From Pseudaquabacterium pictum (lineage in GTDB: Bacteria > Pseudomonadota > Gammaproteobacteria > Burkholderiales > Burkholderiaceae_C): 64,000 nucleotides of DNA. Location of the stretch: assembly GCF_005403045.1 (NCBI RefSeq), contig NZ_BJCL01000011.1, positions 62,001 through 126,000 on the forward strand, given 5' to 3'. The notes below the pieces were generated by a model. That model was not told the DNA's origin, did not search any database, and was given only the letters and a program-made list of their open reading frames with translations. This document shows, piece by piece, positions 9,325-18,425 of the stretch (the first letter of the stretch is position 1; each line of letters begins with the position of its first letter). The position numbers and the translations under genes were made by a program.

Positions 9325-10322
9325 ACCACTTTCGCCCGCATCAGGTCGCCGATGGTCAGCAGGCCGACGAGCCGCTGATCGGCATCCAGCACCGCCACCG
9401 AGGTGATGCGGTGCTGCTCCATCAGCTCGGCGCCCTCGACGGCCAGCGCATCGGCGGCCACGGTCTTGGGGCGCGGGTGCAGCACCGCGCCGGCGGTCAG
9501 CGTGCGCAGATCGGCGCCGCGTTCCACCTGGCGGCGCAGGTCGCCATCGGTGAAGATGCCCTGCAGCCGACCGTCGCCATCGACCACCAGCGCCGCGCCC
9601 AGGCCCTTGGCCGACATGGTGCGCATCATGTCGATCACCGGGGTGGTGGCCTGCACCAGCGGCAGCGCATCGCCCTGCACCATCAGGTCGGACACCAGCA
9701 CCAGCAGCTTGCGGCCCAGCGCGCCACCGGGGTGCGAGCGGGCGAAGTCCTCGGCCTTGAAGCCGCGGGCATCGAGCAGGGCCACGGCCAGGGCATCGCC
9801 CAGGGCCATCTGCGCGGTGGTGCTGGCGGTGGGCGCCAGGTTGAGCGGGCAGGCTTCCTGGTCGACAGCGCAGCTCAGTACCTGGTCAGCATGGCGGGCC
9901 AGGGTGGAATCGGGCTTGCCGGTCATCGCCACCAGGGTGGTGCCCAGGCGGCGCAGGGCGGGCAGCACGGCGGCCAGCTCGTCGCTTTCGCCGCTGTTCG
10001 AGATGGCCAGCACCACATCACCGGGCTGCACCATGCCCAGGTCACCGTGGCTGGCCTCGGCCGGGTGCACGAAGAACGCGGGCGTGCCGGTGGAGGCCAG
10101 GGTGGCGGCGATCTTGCGGCCCACATGGCCGCTCTTGCCCATGCCCATCACGATGACGCGGCCGCGGCAGGCCAGCATGGCCGACACCGCGGCAGCAAAG
10201 CCATCGCCCTGGCGCGCGGCCAGGCCCAGCAGGGCGCGGGCCTCGATCTCGAAGGTCTGCGCCGCCAATTGCAGGGCGCGCTGCGCCTGGGCGCTGGCAG
10301 AGGGGGCGGGTGGGAGGCTCAC
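9321..10322 (-). CDS. kdsD: Arabinose-5-phosphate isomerase KdsD/KpsF
   Basis: Converts ribulose-5-phosphate to arabinose-5-phosphate, the first committed step toward Kdo. The 333-aa protein has an N-terminal SIS domain (GMGKSGHVGRKIAATLASTGTP; HPAEASHGDLGMV; ISNSGESDEL) and a C-terminal pair of CBS domains ending in LTIGDLMRAKVV. Length matches E. coli KdsD (328 aa). It heads the kdsD-kdsC-lptC operon and is divergent from the antiporter gene, with 88 bases between them that must hold both promoters. Confidence 0.94.
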   Translation of the reverse strand: MSLPPAPSASAQAQRALQLAAQTFEIEARALLGLAARQGDGFAAAVSAMLACRGRVIVMGMGKSGHVGRKIAATLASTGTPAFFVHPAEASHGDLGMVQPGDVVLAISNSGESDELAAVLPALRRLGTTLVAMTGKPDSTLARHADQVLSCAVDQEACPLNLAPTASTTAQMALGDALAVALLDARGFKAEDFARSHPGGALGRKLLVLVSDLMVQGDALPLVQATTPVIDMMRTMSAKGLGAALVVDGDGRLQGIFTDGDLRRQVERGADLRTLTAGAVLHPRPKTVAADALAVEGAELMEQHRITSVAVLDADQRLVGLLTIGDLMRAKVV

Positions 10323-10410
10323 GTGGATCCGGTGGGCCAGCCGCCGTGGCAGGGGGCTGGCTTACGATGAAGGACTCTGAAATCGATTCTAGGCGCCCAC
10401 CCCGGACGGC

Positions 10411-12408
10411 ATGGCCACCACCCTCGAACTCGTCTTGCTCTATCTCGTGGCTGCAGTGCTGGGCGTGGTGGGCTGCCGGCTGCTGAAGCTGCCGCCGATG
10501 CTGGGCTACCTGGCCGTGGGTGTGCTGATCGGCCCCAATGCGCTGGCGCTGGCCAAGGACACGGCGGGCGTGAAGTACCTGGCCGAGTTCGGCGTGGTCT
10601 TCCTGATGTTCGTGATCGGGCTGGAGTTCAACCTGCCCAAGCTGCGCAGCATGCGCACCCTGGTGTTCGGGCTGGGGCTCTCCCAGGTGGTGCTGACGGT
10701 GCTGGGCGCGGTGGCCGGCAATGCCCTGCTGGCGCTGGGCTACCACTGGCTGGGCGGGCGCTGGCAACTGGGCTGGCAGGGCGCCATCGTGCTGGGCTCG
10801 GCGATGGCGATGTCGTCGACCGCCATCGTCGTCAAGCTGATGGCCGAGCGGCTGGAGATGGAGAGCGAACACGGCCGCCGGGTGATGGGCGTGCTGCTGT
10901 TCCAGGACCTGGCGGTGGTGCCGCTGCTGGTGCTGATCCCCGCGCTGGGCAGCAGCGGCGAGGACATGGTCCGCGCCCTGGGCCTGGCCATGCTGAAGGC
11001 CACGGTGCTGCTGGCCCTGCTGCTGGTGGGCGGCCAGCGGGTGATGCGCTGGTGGCTGACCCTGGTGGCGCGGCGCAAGAGCGAAGAGCTCTTCGTGCTG
11101 AACCTGCTGCTGATCACCCTGGGCCTGGCCTGGCTGACCGAGCATGCCGGCCTGAGCCTGGCGCTGGGCGCCTTCGTCGCCGGCATGCTGGTGGCCGAGA
11201 CCGAGTTCAAGCACCAGGTGGAGACCGACATCCGGCCCTTCCACGATGTGCTGCTGGGCCTGTTCTTCATCACCATCGGCATGAAGCTGGACTGGCGGCC
11301 GGTGATCGACCAGTGGGGCCTGGTGCTGCTGCTGAGCGTGGTGCCGCTGCTGGTCAAGGGCGCGCTGGTAGCGGCGCTGGCCTGGCTGTTCCGCGCCTCG
11401 CCGGGCGTGGCCATCCGCACCGGCCTGTACCTGGCGCAGGCCGGCGAGTTCGGCTTCGTGCTGCTGACCCTGGGCGCCGAGCGCGGCCTGGTGCAGCCGC
11501 AGTGGGTCAGCCCGGTGCTGGCCTGCATGGTGCTGTCGATGCTGGCCACGCCGTTCATCGTGATGCACAGCAACTGGGTGGTGATGAAGCTGTCGTCCAG
11601 CGAGTGGCTGATGCAGTCGGTGCAGCTGACCACCATCGCCAAGAAGTCGATCAAGACCGAGGCCCACGTGATCATCGCCGGCTACGGCCGCAGCGGGCAG
11701 AACCTGGCGCGGCTGCTGACGCAGGAAGCCATCCCCTACATGGCGCTGGACCTGGACCCCGACCGGGTGCGCCAGGCCGCCGCTGCCGGCCAGAGCGTGG
11801 TGTTCGGCGATGCCGCCCGGCTGCCCAGCCTGATGGCCGCCGGCCTGGCGCGGGCCAGCGCGGTGGTGGTGAGCTACCACGACACGCCGTCGGCGCTGAA
11901 GATCCTGCAGCTGGTGCGTGAACATGCGCCCAAGGTGCCGGTGATCGTGCGCACCATCGACGACACCGACCTGGAACGCCTGCGCGATGCCGGCGCCACC
12001 GAGGTGGTGCCCGAGGCCATCGAGGGCAGCCTGATGCTGGCCGCCCAGGCCCTGGCCCTGGTGGGCGTGCCGATGCAGCGGGTGATCCGCATCACCCGCG
12101 ACGCGCGCGACAAGCGCTACCACCTGCTGCGCGGCTACTTCCACGGCGCCGACGACGACACCGCCGACGACCGCCACCAGGCCCGGCTGAACACCGTGCC
12201 GCTGCCGGTGGCCGCGGCCTGCGTGGGCCAGCCGCTGGGCGACCAGGCGCTGCATGCCATCGGCGTGCAGGTGGTCAGCGTGCGCCAGGCCAGCGGCCGG
12301 GTGGTGGACGCCAGCGACGGCCTGGTGCTGGCCGCCGGTGACACACTGGTGCTGTCCGGCCTGCCCGAGCCGCTGTCGCTGGCCGAAGCCAAGCTGCTGA
12401 AAGGATGA
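10411..12408 (+). CDS. kefB: Monovalent cation:proton antiporter-2 (KefB/KefC-type)
   Basis: A 665-aa CPA2 antiporter with about twelve membrane helices (to about residue 390) followed by a cytoplasmic RCK/TrkA-N domain ([18 protein letters not shown], Rossmann, about residue 422) and a TrkA-C-like domain at the end. It most likely exchanges K+ or Na+ for H+, as KefB/KefC do under electrophile or pH stress. No kefF/kefG-type quinone reductase partner is adjacent. The position opposite kdsD and before apt is common in Burkholderiales. Its stop TGA overlaps a possible apt ATG, so the two genes are probably co-transcribed. Confidence 0.9.
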   Translation: MATTLELVLLYLVAAVLGVVGCRLLKLPPMLGYLAVGVLIGPNALALAKDTAGVKYLAEFGVVFLMFVIGLEFNLPKLRSMRTLVFGLGLSQVVLTVLGAVAGNALLALGYHWLGGRWQLGWQGAIVLGSAMAMSSTAIVVKLMAERLEMESEHGRRVMGVLLFQDLAVVPLLVLIPALGSSGEDMVRALGLAMLKATVLLALLLVGGQRVMRWWLTLVARRKSEELFVLNLLLITLGLAWLTEHAGLSLALGAFVAGMLVAETEFKHQVETDIRPFHDVLLGLFFITIGMKLDWRPVIDQWGLVLLLSVVPLLVKGALVAALAWLFRASPGVAIRTGLYLAQAGEFGFVLLTLGAERGLVQPQWVSPVLACMVLSMLATPFIVMHSNWVVMKLSSSEWLMQSVQLTTIAKKSIKTEAHVIIAGYGRSGQNLARLLTQEAIPYMALDLDPDRVRQAAAAGQSVVFGDAARLPSLMAAGLARASAVVVSYHDTPSALKILQLVREHAPKVPVIVRTIDDTDLERLRDAGATEVVPEAIEGSLMLAAQALALVGVPMQRVIRITRDARDKRYHLLRGYFHGADDDTADDRHQARLNTVPLPVAAACVGQPLGDQALHAIGVQVVSVRQASGRVVDASDGLVLAAGDTLVLSGLPEPLSLAEAKLLKG

Positions 12409-12410
12409 CC

Positions 12411-12977
12411 ATGACCACGACATCTGCCAGCCCGCTGGCCCTGCACACCGACTACATCCGTGACCACATCCGCACCGTGCCCGACTGGCCGGCGCCGGGC
12501 GTGCAGTTCCGCGACATCACGCCGCTGCTGCAGAACCCCAAGGTCTTCCGGGTGCTGATCGACGAGTTCGTGCACCGCTACTTCGACGTGCGGCCGCAGG
12601 CCATCGCCGGGCTGGATGCGCGCGGCTTCATCATCGGATCGGTGCTGGCCTACGAACTCAACATCGGCTTCGTGCCGATCCGCAAGAAGGGCAAGCTGCC
12701 CTTCACCACCGTGGCCGAAAGCTACGAGCTGGAGTACGGCAGCGCCACGGTGGAGTTGCACACCGACGCGGTGCAGGCGGGCGACCGGGTGGTGCTGATC
12801 GACGACCTGATCGCCACCGGCGGCACCATGATGGCCGGCAAGCGCCTGCTGGAGAAGCTGGGCGCCACGGTGATCGAGGGCGCGGCCATCGTCGACCTGC
12901 CCGAGCTCGGCGGCTCGGCCCGGCTGCGTGAATCAGGGCTGCCGCTGTTCACGCTGGTGGACTTCGCCGGGCATTGA
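12411..12977 (+). CDS. apt: Adenine phosphoribosyltransferase
   Basis: Salvages adenine with PRPP to AMP. The 188-aa protein has the APT N-terminal region [17 protein letters not shown], the flexible-loop region KKGKLPFTT and the PRPP-binding motif [15 protein letters not shown] prefer the ATG at 12411 because AAAGGA sits five bases upstream. An ATG at 12405, overlapping the antiporter stop, would add two residues. The last 45 bases overlap the 3' end of the opposite-strand CPBP protease gene. Confidence 0.94.
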   Translation: MTTTSASPLALHTDYIRDHIRTVPDWPAPGVQFRDITPLLQNPKVFRVLIDEFVHRYFDVRPQAIAGLDARGFIIGSVLAYELNIGFVPIRKKGKLPFTTVAESYELEYGSATVELHTDAVQAGDRVVLIDDLIATGGTMMAGKRLLEKLGATVIEGAAIVDLPELGGSARLRESGLPLFTLVDFAGH

Positions 12978-13766
12978 CCGGCCGGCCGCTGCGCCCAGGC
13001 GCAGGCCACGCTGGCGGCGCACCACGGCCACTGCGCAGGCGATGGCCAGCGGGTAGACCGCGATGGCCACCAGGTTGGGATCGCTGCCGGTGGCCCGCGG
13101 CAGGAACAGCGATGTGTCCCAGAAGCCGTGCAGGAACATCGGCAGCAGCAAGGTGCCCGACAACCGCCGCGCGGCGTACAGCAGCGAGCCGAACAGGAAG
13201 GTCATCACCAGCTGGCCCAGCATGGCCAGCACCGGCTCGCCGAACAGCGCGTTGGGCACATGCAGGGCCGAGAACAGCAGCGTGGACATCAGCCAGGCGT
13301 GGATTTCGGTGTGGCGCGCACGAAGGCCCACCAGCAGGGCGCCGCGGGTGATCATCTCCTCGCCAAAGCCGACGCCGATGCCGCCGAGCACGCACCACAG
13401 CACCAGCGCGGGTGTGGCACTCTCGCGGCGCATCAGCAGGAAGGAACTGGCGGCGATGCCGAACATCAACGCCGGGCCCAGCCAGGCCCAGGCCGGGCCG
13501 CTGCGCTGGTGATCGAACAGCGTGATGCGCCACCAGCCGAACACGCTGAGCATCACCACCAGGAAGGCACTGCCGAACAGCGTGGGCAGGGCGTAGTGCA
13601 GCCGCGCGCTGTCGGCAGTCTGGCCGATCGTCATGTAGTCGACGCGGTTGACGACCCATGTGACGTAGAACAGGACCAGGTAGCCGGCGTACAGCACGAG
13701 CGCGGCACCGACCGAGGGCTGCACACGCGGCGATCGCACGGCCTGGGGCGATGGCGTCTCGGTCAT
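12933..13766 (-). CDS. CPBP-family intramembrane metalloprotease
   Basis: A 277-aa polytopic protein of the CPBP (CAAX protease and bacteriocin-processing; Rce1-like) family. The three motifs are present: GEEMITRG with Glu136-Glu137 and Arg141, FSALH with His169, and HGFWD with His213. It should therefore be an active membrane glutamic/metallo-protease. About seven to eight membrane segments are visible. Bacterial members process prenylated or bacteriocin-like substrates or act in immunity, but no bacteriocin gene is near. The 13-residue hydrophilic C-terminal tail is encoded within the 3' end of apt on the other strand. It sits 19 bases after mnmE and may be its distal operon member. Confidence 0.88.
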   Translation of the reverse strand: MTETPSPQAVRSPRVQPSVGAALVLYAGYLVLFYVTWVVNRVDYMTIGQTADSARLHYALPTLFGSAFLVVMLSVFGWWRITLFDHQRSGPAWAWLGPALMFGIAASSFLLMRRESATPALVLWCVLGGIGVGFGEEMITRGALLVGLRARHTEIHAWLMSTLLFSALHVPNALFGEPVLAMLGQLVMTFLFGSLLYAARRLSGTLLLPMFLHGFWDTSLFLPRATGSDPNLVAIAVYPLAIACAVAVVRRQRGLRLGAAAGRSMPGEVHQREQRQP

Positions 13767-13785
13767 CGCCGGTCCAATCTCGTCG

Positions 13786-15210
13786 TCACTTGCCGATGCA
13801 GAAGCCGGCGAAGATCTCGCCCAGCAGGTCATCGGCGGTGAAGGTGCCAGTGATCTCGCTGAGCGCGTCATGCGCCAGCCGCAGTTCCTCGGCAAACAGG
13901 TCCAGCGCGGCATCACCCGCTGCGGCCTGCTCACGGGCGGCCTGCAGGTGGGTGCCGCAGCGCTGCAGCGCCAGCACATGGCGCTTGCGGGCGATGTAGA
14001 CGCCTTCGGTCGCCGCCTGCCAGCCGGCGCGCTGCAGCAGCGCCTGGCGCAGCGCATCCAGCCCATCACCGGTGCGGGCCGACAGTCCGAGGGCGCCGGC
14101 CGGCAGGTCGGGCGACAAGCCGGGCGGCAGGCTGTCGGTCTTGTTGTGCACCTGCAGGATGCGGCTGGGTGCCACGCTGGCCAGGCGTGCAGCAATCGTT
14201 GCATCGGCCGCCTGGTAGGCCGGATCGGCCAGGCGGGTGATGTCGTGCAGGAAGATCACCGCATCGGCCTCGGCAATCGCCGCCCAGCTGCGGCCGATGC
14301 CGATGCGTTCCACCTCGTCGCTGGCCTGGTGTTCATCGCGCAGGCCGGCGGTGTCGGTGATGTGCAGCGGCACGCCCTCGATCTGGATGGTCTGGCTGAC
14401 CTTGTCGCGGGTGGTGCCGGGGATGGCGGTGACGATGGCCAGCTCGGCACCGGCCAGGGCATTGAGCAGGCTGCTCTTGCCGACGTTGGGCTGGCCGGCC
14501 AGCACCACCTGCAGGCCTTCGTTCAGCAGCGCGCCCTGGCGGGCGCGGGCCACCACCGCGGCCAGGCCGGTGTCGATGGCGGCCAGCTGGCCCATGGCAT
14601 CGGCCTGCTGCAGGAAATCGATCTCTTCCTCGGGGAAATCCAGCGTGGCCTCCACCAGCATGCGCAGCCGCACGATGCGCTGGCGCAGCGCTTCGATCTC
14701 CTGCGAGAACGCGCCGCTGAGCGAGCGGCCGGCCGAGCGGGCTGCGGCCTCGGTGCTGGCGGCGATCAGGTCGGCCACCGCCTCGGCCTGGGCCAGGTCG
14801 AGCTTGTCGTTGAGGAAGGCGCGCTGGGTGAATTCACCCGGCTGGGCCAGGCGCAGTCGCGGTGCGGTGGCGGCGCCGGTGGCCGGATCGGCCTCTGCGG
14901 CCGCCTGCAGGCAGCGCGCCAGCAGCAGCTGCAGCACCACCGGACCGCCATGGGCCTGCAGTTCCAGCACGTCTTCGCCGGTGTAGCTGTGCGGCGCGGG
15001 AAACCACAGCGCCAGGCCCTGGTCGATGGCTTGGCCCTCAGCGTCGCGGAAGGGCCCGTACACCGCCTGCCGCGGCGGCAGCGTGCGGCCGCACAGGACC
15101 TGCGCCAGCGCGGCCAGGCCATGGCCGGAGACACGCACGATGCCCACCGCACCCCGCCCCGGGGCGGTGGCGATGGCGGCGATCGGGTCTGTCAGGTGGG
15201 TGGGCTGCAC
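13786..15210 (-). CDS. mnmE: tRNA uridine-5-carboxymethylaminomethyl modification GTPase MnmE
   Basis: With MnmG it makes cmnm5U at the wobble position of several tRNAs. The N-terminal formyl-THF-binding domain begins [23 protein letters not shown]. The inserted G domain has [12 protein letters not shown] (G1), GTTRDK (G2), [10 protein letters not shown] (G3) and NKTD (G4). The protein ends in the catalytic FCIGK. I chose the GTG at 15210, giving 474 aa, close to the family length. An ATG at 15336 would add 42 residues of Arg/Pro/His-rich sequence with no family match. It follows yidC in the conserved origin-side operon. Confidence 0.93.
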   Translation of the reverse strand: MQPTHLTDPIAAIATAPGRGAVGIVRVSGHGLAALAQVLCGRTLPPRQAVYGPFRDAEGQAIDQGLALWFPAPHSYTGEDVLELQAHGGPVVLQLLLARCLQAAAEADPATGAATAPRLRLAQPGEFTQRAFLNDKLDLAQAEAVADLIAASTEAAARSAGRSLSGAFSQEIEALRQRIVRLRMLVEATLDFPEEEIDFLQQADAMGQLAAIDTGLAAVVARARQGALLNEGLQVVLAGQPNVGKSSLLNALAGAELAIVTAIPGTTRDKVSQTIQIEGVPLHITDTAGLRDEHQASDEVERIGIGRSWAAIAEADAVIFLHDITRLADPAYQAADATIAARLASVAPSRILQVHNKTDSLPPGLSPDLPAGALGLSARTGDGLDALRQALLQRAGWQAATEGVYIARKRHVLALQRCGTHLQAAREQAAAGDAALDLFAEELRLAHDALSEITGTFTADDLLGEIFAGFCIGK

Positions 15211-15465
15211 GCTGCAGATTGTGGTGCAGCGTGTGGGCCAGGCAAATGGCGCGGGGTGGAACGCCGGGCCGCCCGCGTGTGCGCCCCGATGCACGTTCCA
15301 GGGCCGGTGCCGGGCGGCACCGGGTGGACCCCGCATTGACCGTTGGAGGCGGTGGCATGCACCGCATCCGTCAGGCCATCATCGGCGCATCGCCGCAGCC
15401 GTGGAACCCCTGGGCAGGGGAGGTACCGGCAGCGTCTGTGCAGCCCGTCACGCCAAAGGCGACGG

Positions 15466-17148
15466 CTACTTGTTCAGACCGAGCTGGCGGTTGATGAACC
15501 ACTGCTGCGCAATGCCCAGCACGTTGTTCGTCAGCCAGTACAGCACCAGGCCGGCCGGGAAGAAGAAGAACATCACGCTGAAGATCAACGGCATGAACCA
15601 CATCAGCTTGGCCTGCACCGGATCGGGCGGCGTCGGGTTCAGCCAGGTCTGGAACATGGTGCTGGCCGTCATCAGCAGCGGCAGGATGAAGAACGGGTCC
15701 TTGGTCGACAGGTCGGTGATCCAGCCGATCCACGGCGCGCCGCGCATCTCCACGCTCGACAGCAGCACCCAGTACAGCGCGATGAAGAACGGCATCTGCA
15801 CGAAGATCGGCAGGCAGCCACCCAGCGGGTTGATCTTCTCCTCGCGGTAGATGCGCATCATCTCCTGCTGCATCTGCTGCGGCTTGTCCTTGTACCGCTC
15901 GCGCATGTCCATGATCTTGGGGTTGATGGCCTTCATCTTGCCCATGGACTTGTAGGCGTGGGCGTTGAGCCAGTAGAAGGCAATCTTCAGCAGCACCACC
16001 AGGGCGACGATGGCCCAGCCCCAGTTGCCCAGCATCTGGTGCAGCTTGTCGAGCAGCCAGAACAGCGGCTTGCTCAGGATGGTGAGCCAGCCGTAGTCCT
16101 TCACCAGCTCCAGCCCGGGCGCCATGGCCTCGAGCTTCTTCTCTTCCTGCGGGCCGGCAAACAGCGTGGCCACATGCTCCTTGGTGGCGCCCGGGGCCAC
16201 CTCGCCCAGCGGCACCACCATGGCGATGGAGTAGAAGTTGTTGCTCACCTTCGCGGTGCGGAACTCGCGCTGCGCCTGGTCAGGCAGCAGCCAGGCGCTG
16301 GCGAAGTAGTGCTGCACCATGCCCACCCAGCCGTTGTTGGCGGTCTTGTCGTGGTCGGTGTTGCCCTTCTCGATGTCCTTGAACTCGATCTTCTTGAACT
16401 TGCTGGCGTCGGTGTACATCGCCGGGCCGGTGAAGGTGAAGTAGAAGCTCGATTCACCGGCGGGCGGGTTGCCGTCGCGCGCCAGCTGCAGGTACAGCTG
16501 CGGGCTGACGGCCGCAGCGGCGGTGTTCTTCACCGCATGCTTCACCGCAACCGGGTATTCGCCGCGCTTGAAGGTGTAGGTCTTGACCAGCTGCACGCCA
16601 CCGATGTCGGGCGATTCGAAGCTGATGCTCAGTTCCTTCTGGCCATCGGCCAGCGTGCGCTCGCCAGGCAGGGCGCGCATCACGGTGAAGTGGTTGGGCA
16701 GGCTGATGCCGGGCTGGGTGGTGACCAGGCCGGTCTGCGCCAGGTAGACACGCTGGGCACTCTGGTCGAACAGCACCACGTTCTGCTTGGGATCGACGGC
16801 GTCGTCGTACTTCAGCAGTTCCAGACGCACCAGGTCACCGCCCTTGGTGTCGAAGGTGGCCTTGACCACATCGGTGGTGATGGTGACCTTCTCGCTGGCC
16901 ACCGGCACCGCCGCCGCGGCGGTGGGCGTGGCCGCGGTGCCCGCCGGTGCCGGCGTGGCGCCGGCCACCGTGGCTGCTGCCGGCACGCCGGCTGCCGATG
17001 CGGGTGCCGGGCCCGAGGCCGCCACCGGCTTGGGTGCGGCGGGCGCAAACATCGACGGATGGCCGTTGTGCGTGTTCCACGCATCCCAGAGCATCACCAG
17101 CGAAACGGAGAACACGATCCAGAGGATGGAACGGCGGATGTCGGTCAT
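15466..17148 (-). CDS. yidC: Membrane protein insertase YidC
   Basis: Inserts and folds inner-membrane proteins, alone or with SecYEG. The 560-aa protein has the N-terminal signal-anchor SILWIVFSVSLVMLWDAW, a low-complexity Ala/Pro linker (about 40-80), the large periplasmic beta domain, and the conserved five-helix core from LFWLLDKLHQMLGNWG to the end. The hallmark cytoplasmic loop MGKMKAINPKIMDMRERYKD and the helix with FIALYWVLLSSVEMRGAPW are present. The C-terminus is NRQLGLNK, lacking a long basic tail. Its ATG overlaps the yidD stop. Confidence 0.96.
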   Translation of the reverse strand: MTDIRRSILWIVFSVSLVMLWDAWNTHNGHPSMFAPAAPKPVAASGPAPASAAGVPAAATVAGATPAPAGTAATPTAAAAVPVASEKVTITTDVVKATFDTKGGDLVRLELLKYDDAVDPKQNVVLFDQSAQRVYLAQTGLVTTQPGISLPNHFTVMRALPGERTLADGQKELSISFESPDIGGVQLVKTYTFKRGEYPVAVKHAVKNTAAAAVSPQLYLQLARDGNPPAGESSFYFTFTGPAMYTDASKFKKIEFKDIEKGNTDHDKTANNGWVGMVQHYFASAWLLPDQAQREFRTAKVSNNFYSIAMVVPLGEVAPGATKEHVATLFAGPQEEKKLEAMAPGLELVKDYGWLTILSKPLFWLLDKLHQMLGNWGWAIVALVVLLKIAFYWLNAHAYKSMGKMKAINPKIMDMRERYKDKPQQMQQEMMRIYREEKINPLGGCLPIFVQMPFFIALYWVLLSSVEMRGAPWIGWITDLSTKDPFFILPLLMTASTMFQTWLNPTPPDPVQAKLMWFMPLIFSVMFFFFPAGLVLYWLTNNVLGIAQQWFINRQLGLNK

Positions 17149-17444
17149 GGACGGGTCTTCGAAGAAAGCAAACGGGTGAACAGGGGCGGGGGCGTGTCGG
17201 GCACGGGATCGCAGCCGCCATCACACCAGGGATGGCAGCGCAGGATGCGGCGCACGGCCAGGTAACTGCCGGCCGCCGCGCCATGCTGCTGCAGCGCACC
17301 CAGCGCATAGGCGGAGCAGGTGGGCTCGAAGCGGCAGACATTGCCCAGCCAGGGCTTGAGCAGCAGACGGTAGCCGCGCACCAGGCCCATCAGTGCCAGG
17401 CGCGGCCAGTGGCCGGGGGACGACCCGGTGGGCGGCATCTGCAC
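17145..17444 (-). CDS. yidD: Membrane protein insertion efficiency factor YidD
   Basis: A 99-aa small peripheral inner-membrane protein that assists YidC-dependent insertion. Conserved are GLVRGYRLLLKPWLG, the Cys-containing RFEPTCSAYALGALQQHG, and RILRCHPWCDGGCDPVP. The N-terminal 16 residues before LALMGLVRGY are extra relative to most homologues; an internal ATG at the LMGL position could be the true start. It lies 10 bases after rnpA and overlaps yidC by four. Confidence 0.93.
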   Translation of the reverse strand: MQMPPTGSSPGHWPRLALMGLVRGYRLLLKPWLGNVCRFEPTCSAYALGALQQHGAAAGSYLAVRRILRCHPWCDGGCDPVPDTPPPLFTRLLSSKTRP

Positions 17445-17454
17445 GGCCTGCCGA

Positions 17455-17931
17455 TCAGCGCCGCGGTGCAGCGGCGCGCTGCAGCAGCAAGTGCAGTTCG
17501 TCCCGCGCAGCCTGCAGCAGCGGAACCGAGCCAGGGCTGGTGAAGACCTGGCGGTCGAACGGGGCCTTCAGGCGCAACACCCACAGACCGGCGGGCAGGG
17601 CAGCGCCTGCGCTGGCCATGACGGCGCGCATCTGGCGCTTGATCAGGTTGCGGGTGACCGCGCGGCGGGCGTGCTTCTTGGGCACGACCAAGCCCAGCCA
17701 CTGGCCCTGGGGGGCTGGCTCCGGCGCCGCTGCCGGCAGATCATCCACAGCTGGTGGGCAACTGGGTGCATCACCTGTGGATAACTCTGTTGAAATCACC
17801 TGGCGCTGCGGCTTGGCGGGCACGCTGGGGCACGCCGGCACATGGTGTGCGGCGAAGTGCGTGCTTCGCGAACGGGGCGGCATGGCCAGCACACGCTGGA
17901 AGTCGGCCGATCGCAGGATGCGCCCGACCAT
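17455..17931 (-). CDS. rnpA: Ribonuclease P protein component
   Basis: The basic protein subunit that aids RNase P RNA in maturing tRNA 5' ends. The 158-aa protein has the N-terminal LRSADFQRVL, the RNR signature HARRAVTRNLIKRQMR, and the final helix VPLLQAARDELHLLLQR. Most RnpA proteins are 110-140 aa. The excess is a Pro/Ser-rich insertion at about residues 33-75, between the first strand and the WLGLVVPKKHARRAV core. That insertion DNA contains a perfect DnaA box, described separately. Confidence 0.94.
   Translation of the reverse strand: MVGRILRSADFQRVLAMPPRSRSTHFAAHHVPACPSVPAKPQRQVISTELSTGDAPSCPPAVDDLPAAAPEPAPQGQWLGLVVPKKHARRAVTRNLIKRQMRAVMASAGAALPAGLWVLRLKAPFDRQVFTSPGSVPLLQAARDELHLLLQRAAAPRR
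17776..17784 (-). promoter_or_regulatory. DnaA box inside rnpA (perfect consensus)
   Basis: On minus the bases read TTATCCACA, the strict DnaA 9-mer. They encode Leu-Ser-Thr in the rnpA insertion and use TTA, a rare codon in this genome. A one-mismatch copy, TCATCCACA, lies on plus at 17741-17749. Together with the boxes at 18356 and 18417 they suggest DnaA binding extends into rnpA. Confidence 0.6.
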
Positions 17932-17982
17932 GGCTGGTGTGCGTTGCCTGGTGGTGCGACAGGGTTGCCGCAGCAGCCGGGA

Positions 17983-18120
17983 TCAGACCTGCGACAGGCG
18001 CTTGCGGCCCTTGGCCCGGCGTGCGGCGATGACGGCGCGGCCGCCGCGGGTCTTCATGCGGACGAGGAAGCCGTGCGTGCGGGCGCGGCGCGTCTTGGAA
18101 GGCTGGTAGGTGCGCTTCAT
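17983..18120 (-). CDS. rpmH: 50S ribosomal protein L34
   Basis: The 45-aa highly basic L34 protein begins [19 protein letters not shown] and contains [23 protein letters not shown]. The start at 18120 is fixed by homology and by GAAGGAAAT upstream. It is the first gene of the minus-strand rpmH-rnpA-yidD-yidC-mnmE series, with a sigma70-like promoter about 150 bases upstream. Confidence 0.97.
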   Translation of the reverse strand: MKRTYQPSKTRRARTHGFLVRMKTRGGRAVIAARRAKGRKRLSQV

Positions 18121-18272
18121 GGTGATTTCCTTCAGGGGCCCCCATGGCGATCGAACGCCGGGCGCAGGCTGCACCTGGCGGATGCCGGATGCTCGGGTTG
18201 GGGGTCGCGCCGCTGGCCGCCGAAGGTTTCAGCAGCCCGCCAGCACGCACCTGCGCGTTGGGGAAACCCATG

Positions 18273-18301
18273 ATTAGAGCAAAAAGCCCCTTTGCGGTCA
18301 A
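18273..18301 (-). promoter_or_regulatory. Sigma70-type promoter of the rpmH operon
   Basis: Read on minus: TTGACC (-35, 18301-18296), a 17-base spacer, and TCTAAT (-10, 18278-18273). Each hexamer matches consensus at five of six positions. Transcription would start about 145 bases before rpmH. Confidence 0.65.
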
Positions 18302-18336
18302 ACACTTGCACCACAAACCGTGGCTTGCAGGCCGGG

Positions 18337-18396
18337 TTGACGTGGCGCCATGAACTGTGGATAACCATGGCTTGCCGGGCCCGGCGGGCCTACAAT
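18337..18396 (+). promoter_or_regulatory. Candidate dnaA promoter elements
   Basis: TTGACG (18337-18342) and GATAAC (18360-18365) are 17 bases apart. The latter overlaps the DnaA box at 18356-18364, which would allow autorepression. A second -10-like TACAAT sits at 18391-18396, about 30 bases before the dnaA start, without a clear -35. Which is used cannot be decided from sequence. Confidence 0.4.
18356..18364 (-). promoter_or_regulatory. DnaA box upstream of dnaA (perfect consensus)
   Basis: TTATCCACA on minus, 62 bases before the dnaA start codon and overlapping a candidate -10 element. Confidence 0.7.
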
Positions 18397-18416
18397 GCGG
18401 CCGCTCTCAGAAGAAC

Positions 18417-18425
18417 TTGTCCACA
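18417..18425 (+). promoter_or_regulatory. DnaA box abutting the dnaA start codon
   Basis: TTGTCCACA, one base off consensus, ends immediately before the ATG at 18426. DnaA bound here would cover the translation-initiation region DNA. No Shine-Dalgarno is evident upstream of dnaA. Confidence 0.5.

Larger units (their letters stand above)
18121..18425. promoter_or_regulatory. rpmH-dnaA divergent intergenic region
   Basis: This 305-base region separates the divergent ribosomal and replication operons. It holds the rpmH promoter (18273-18301, minus), candidate dnaA promoter elements (18337-18396, plus) and two DnaA boxes (18356-18364 and 18417-18425). The 18265-18320 part is locally richer in A+T than the surroundings. 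Confidence 0.6.

Noticed and set aside
15211-15336. N-terminal extension of mnmE to an ATG at 15336
   Set aside because: The extra 42 residues are unlike any MnmE, and the GTG at 15210 gives the family length.
18357-18425. Upstream extension of dnaA in frame
   Set aside because: It overlaps DnaA boxes and promoter-like elements, and DnaA domain I begins at 18426.
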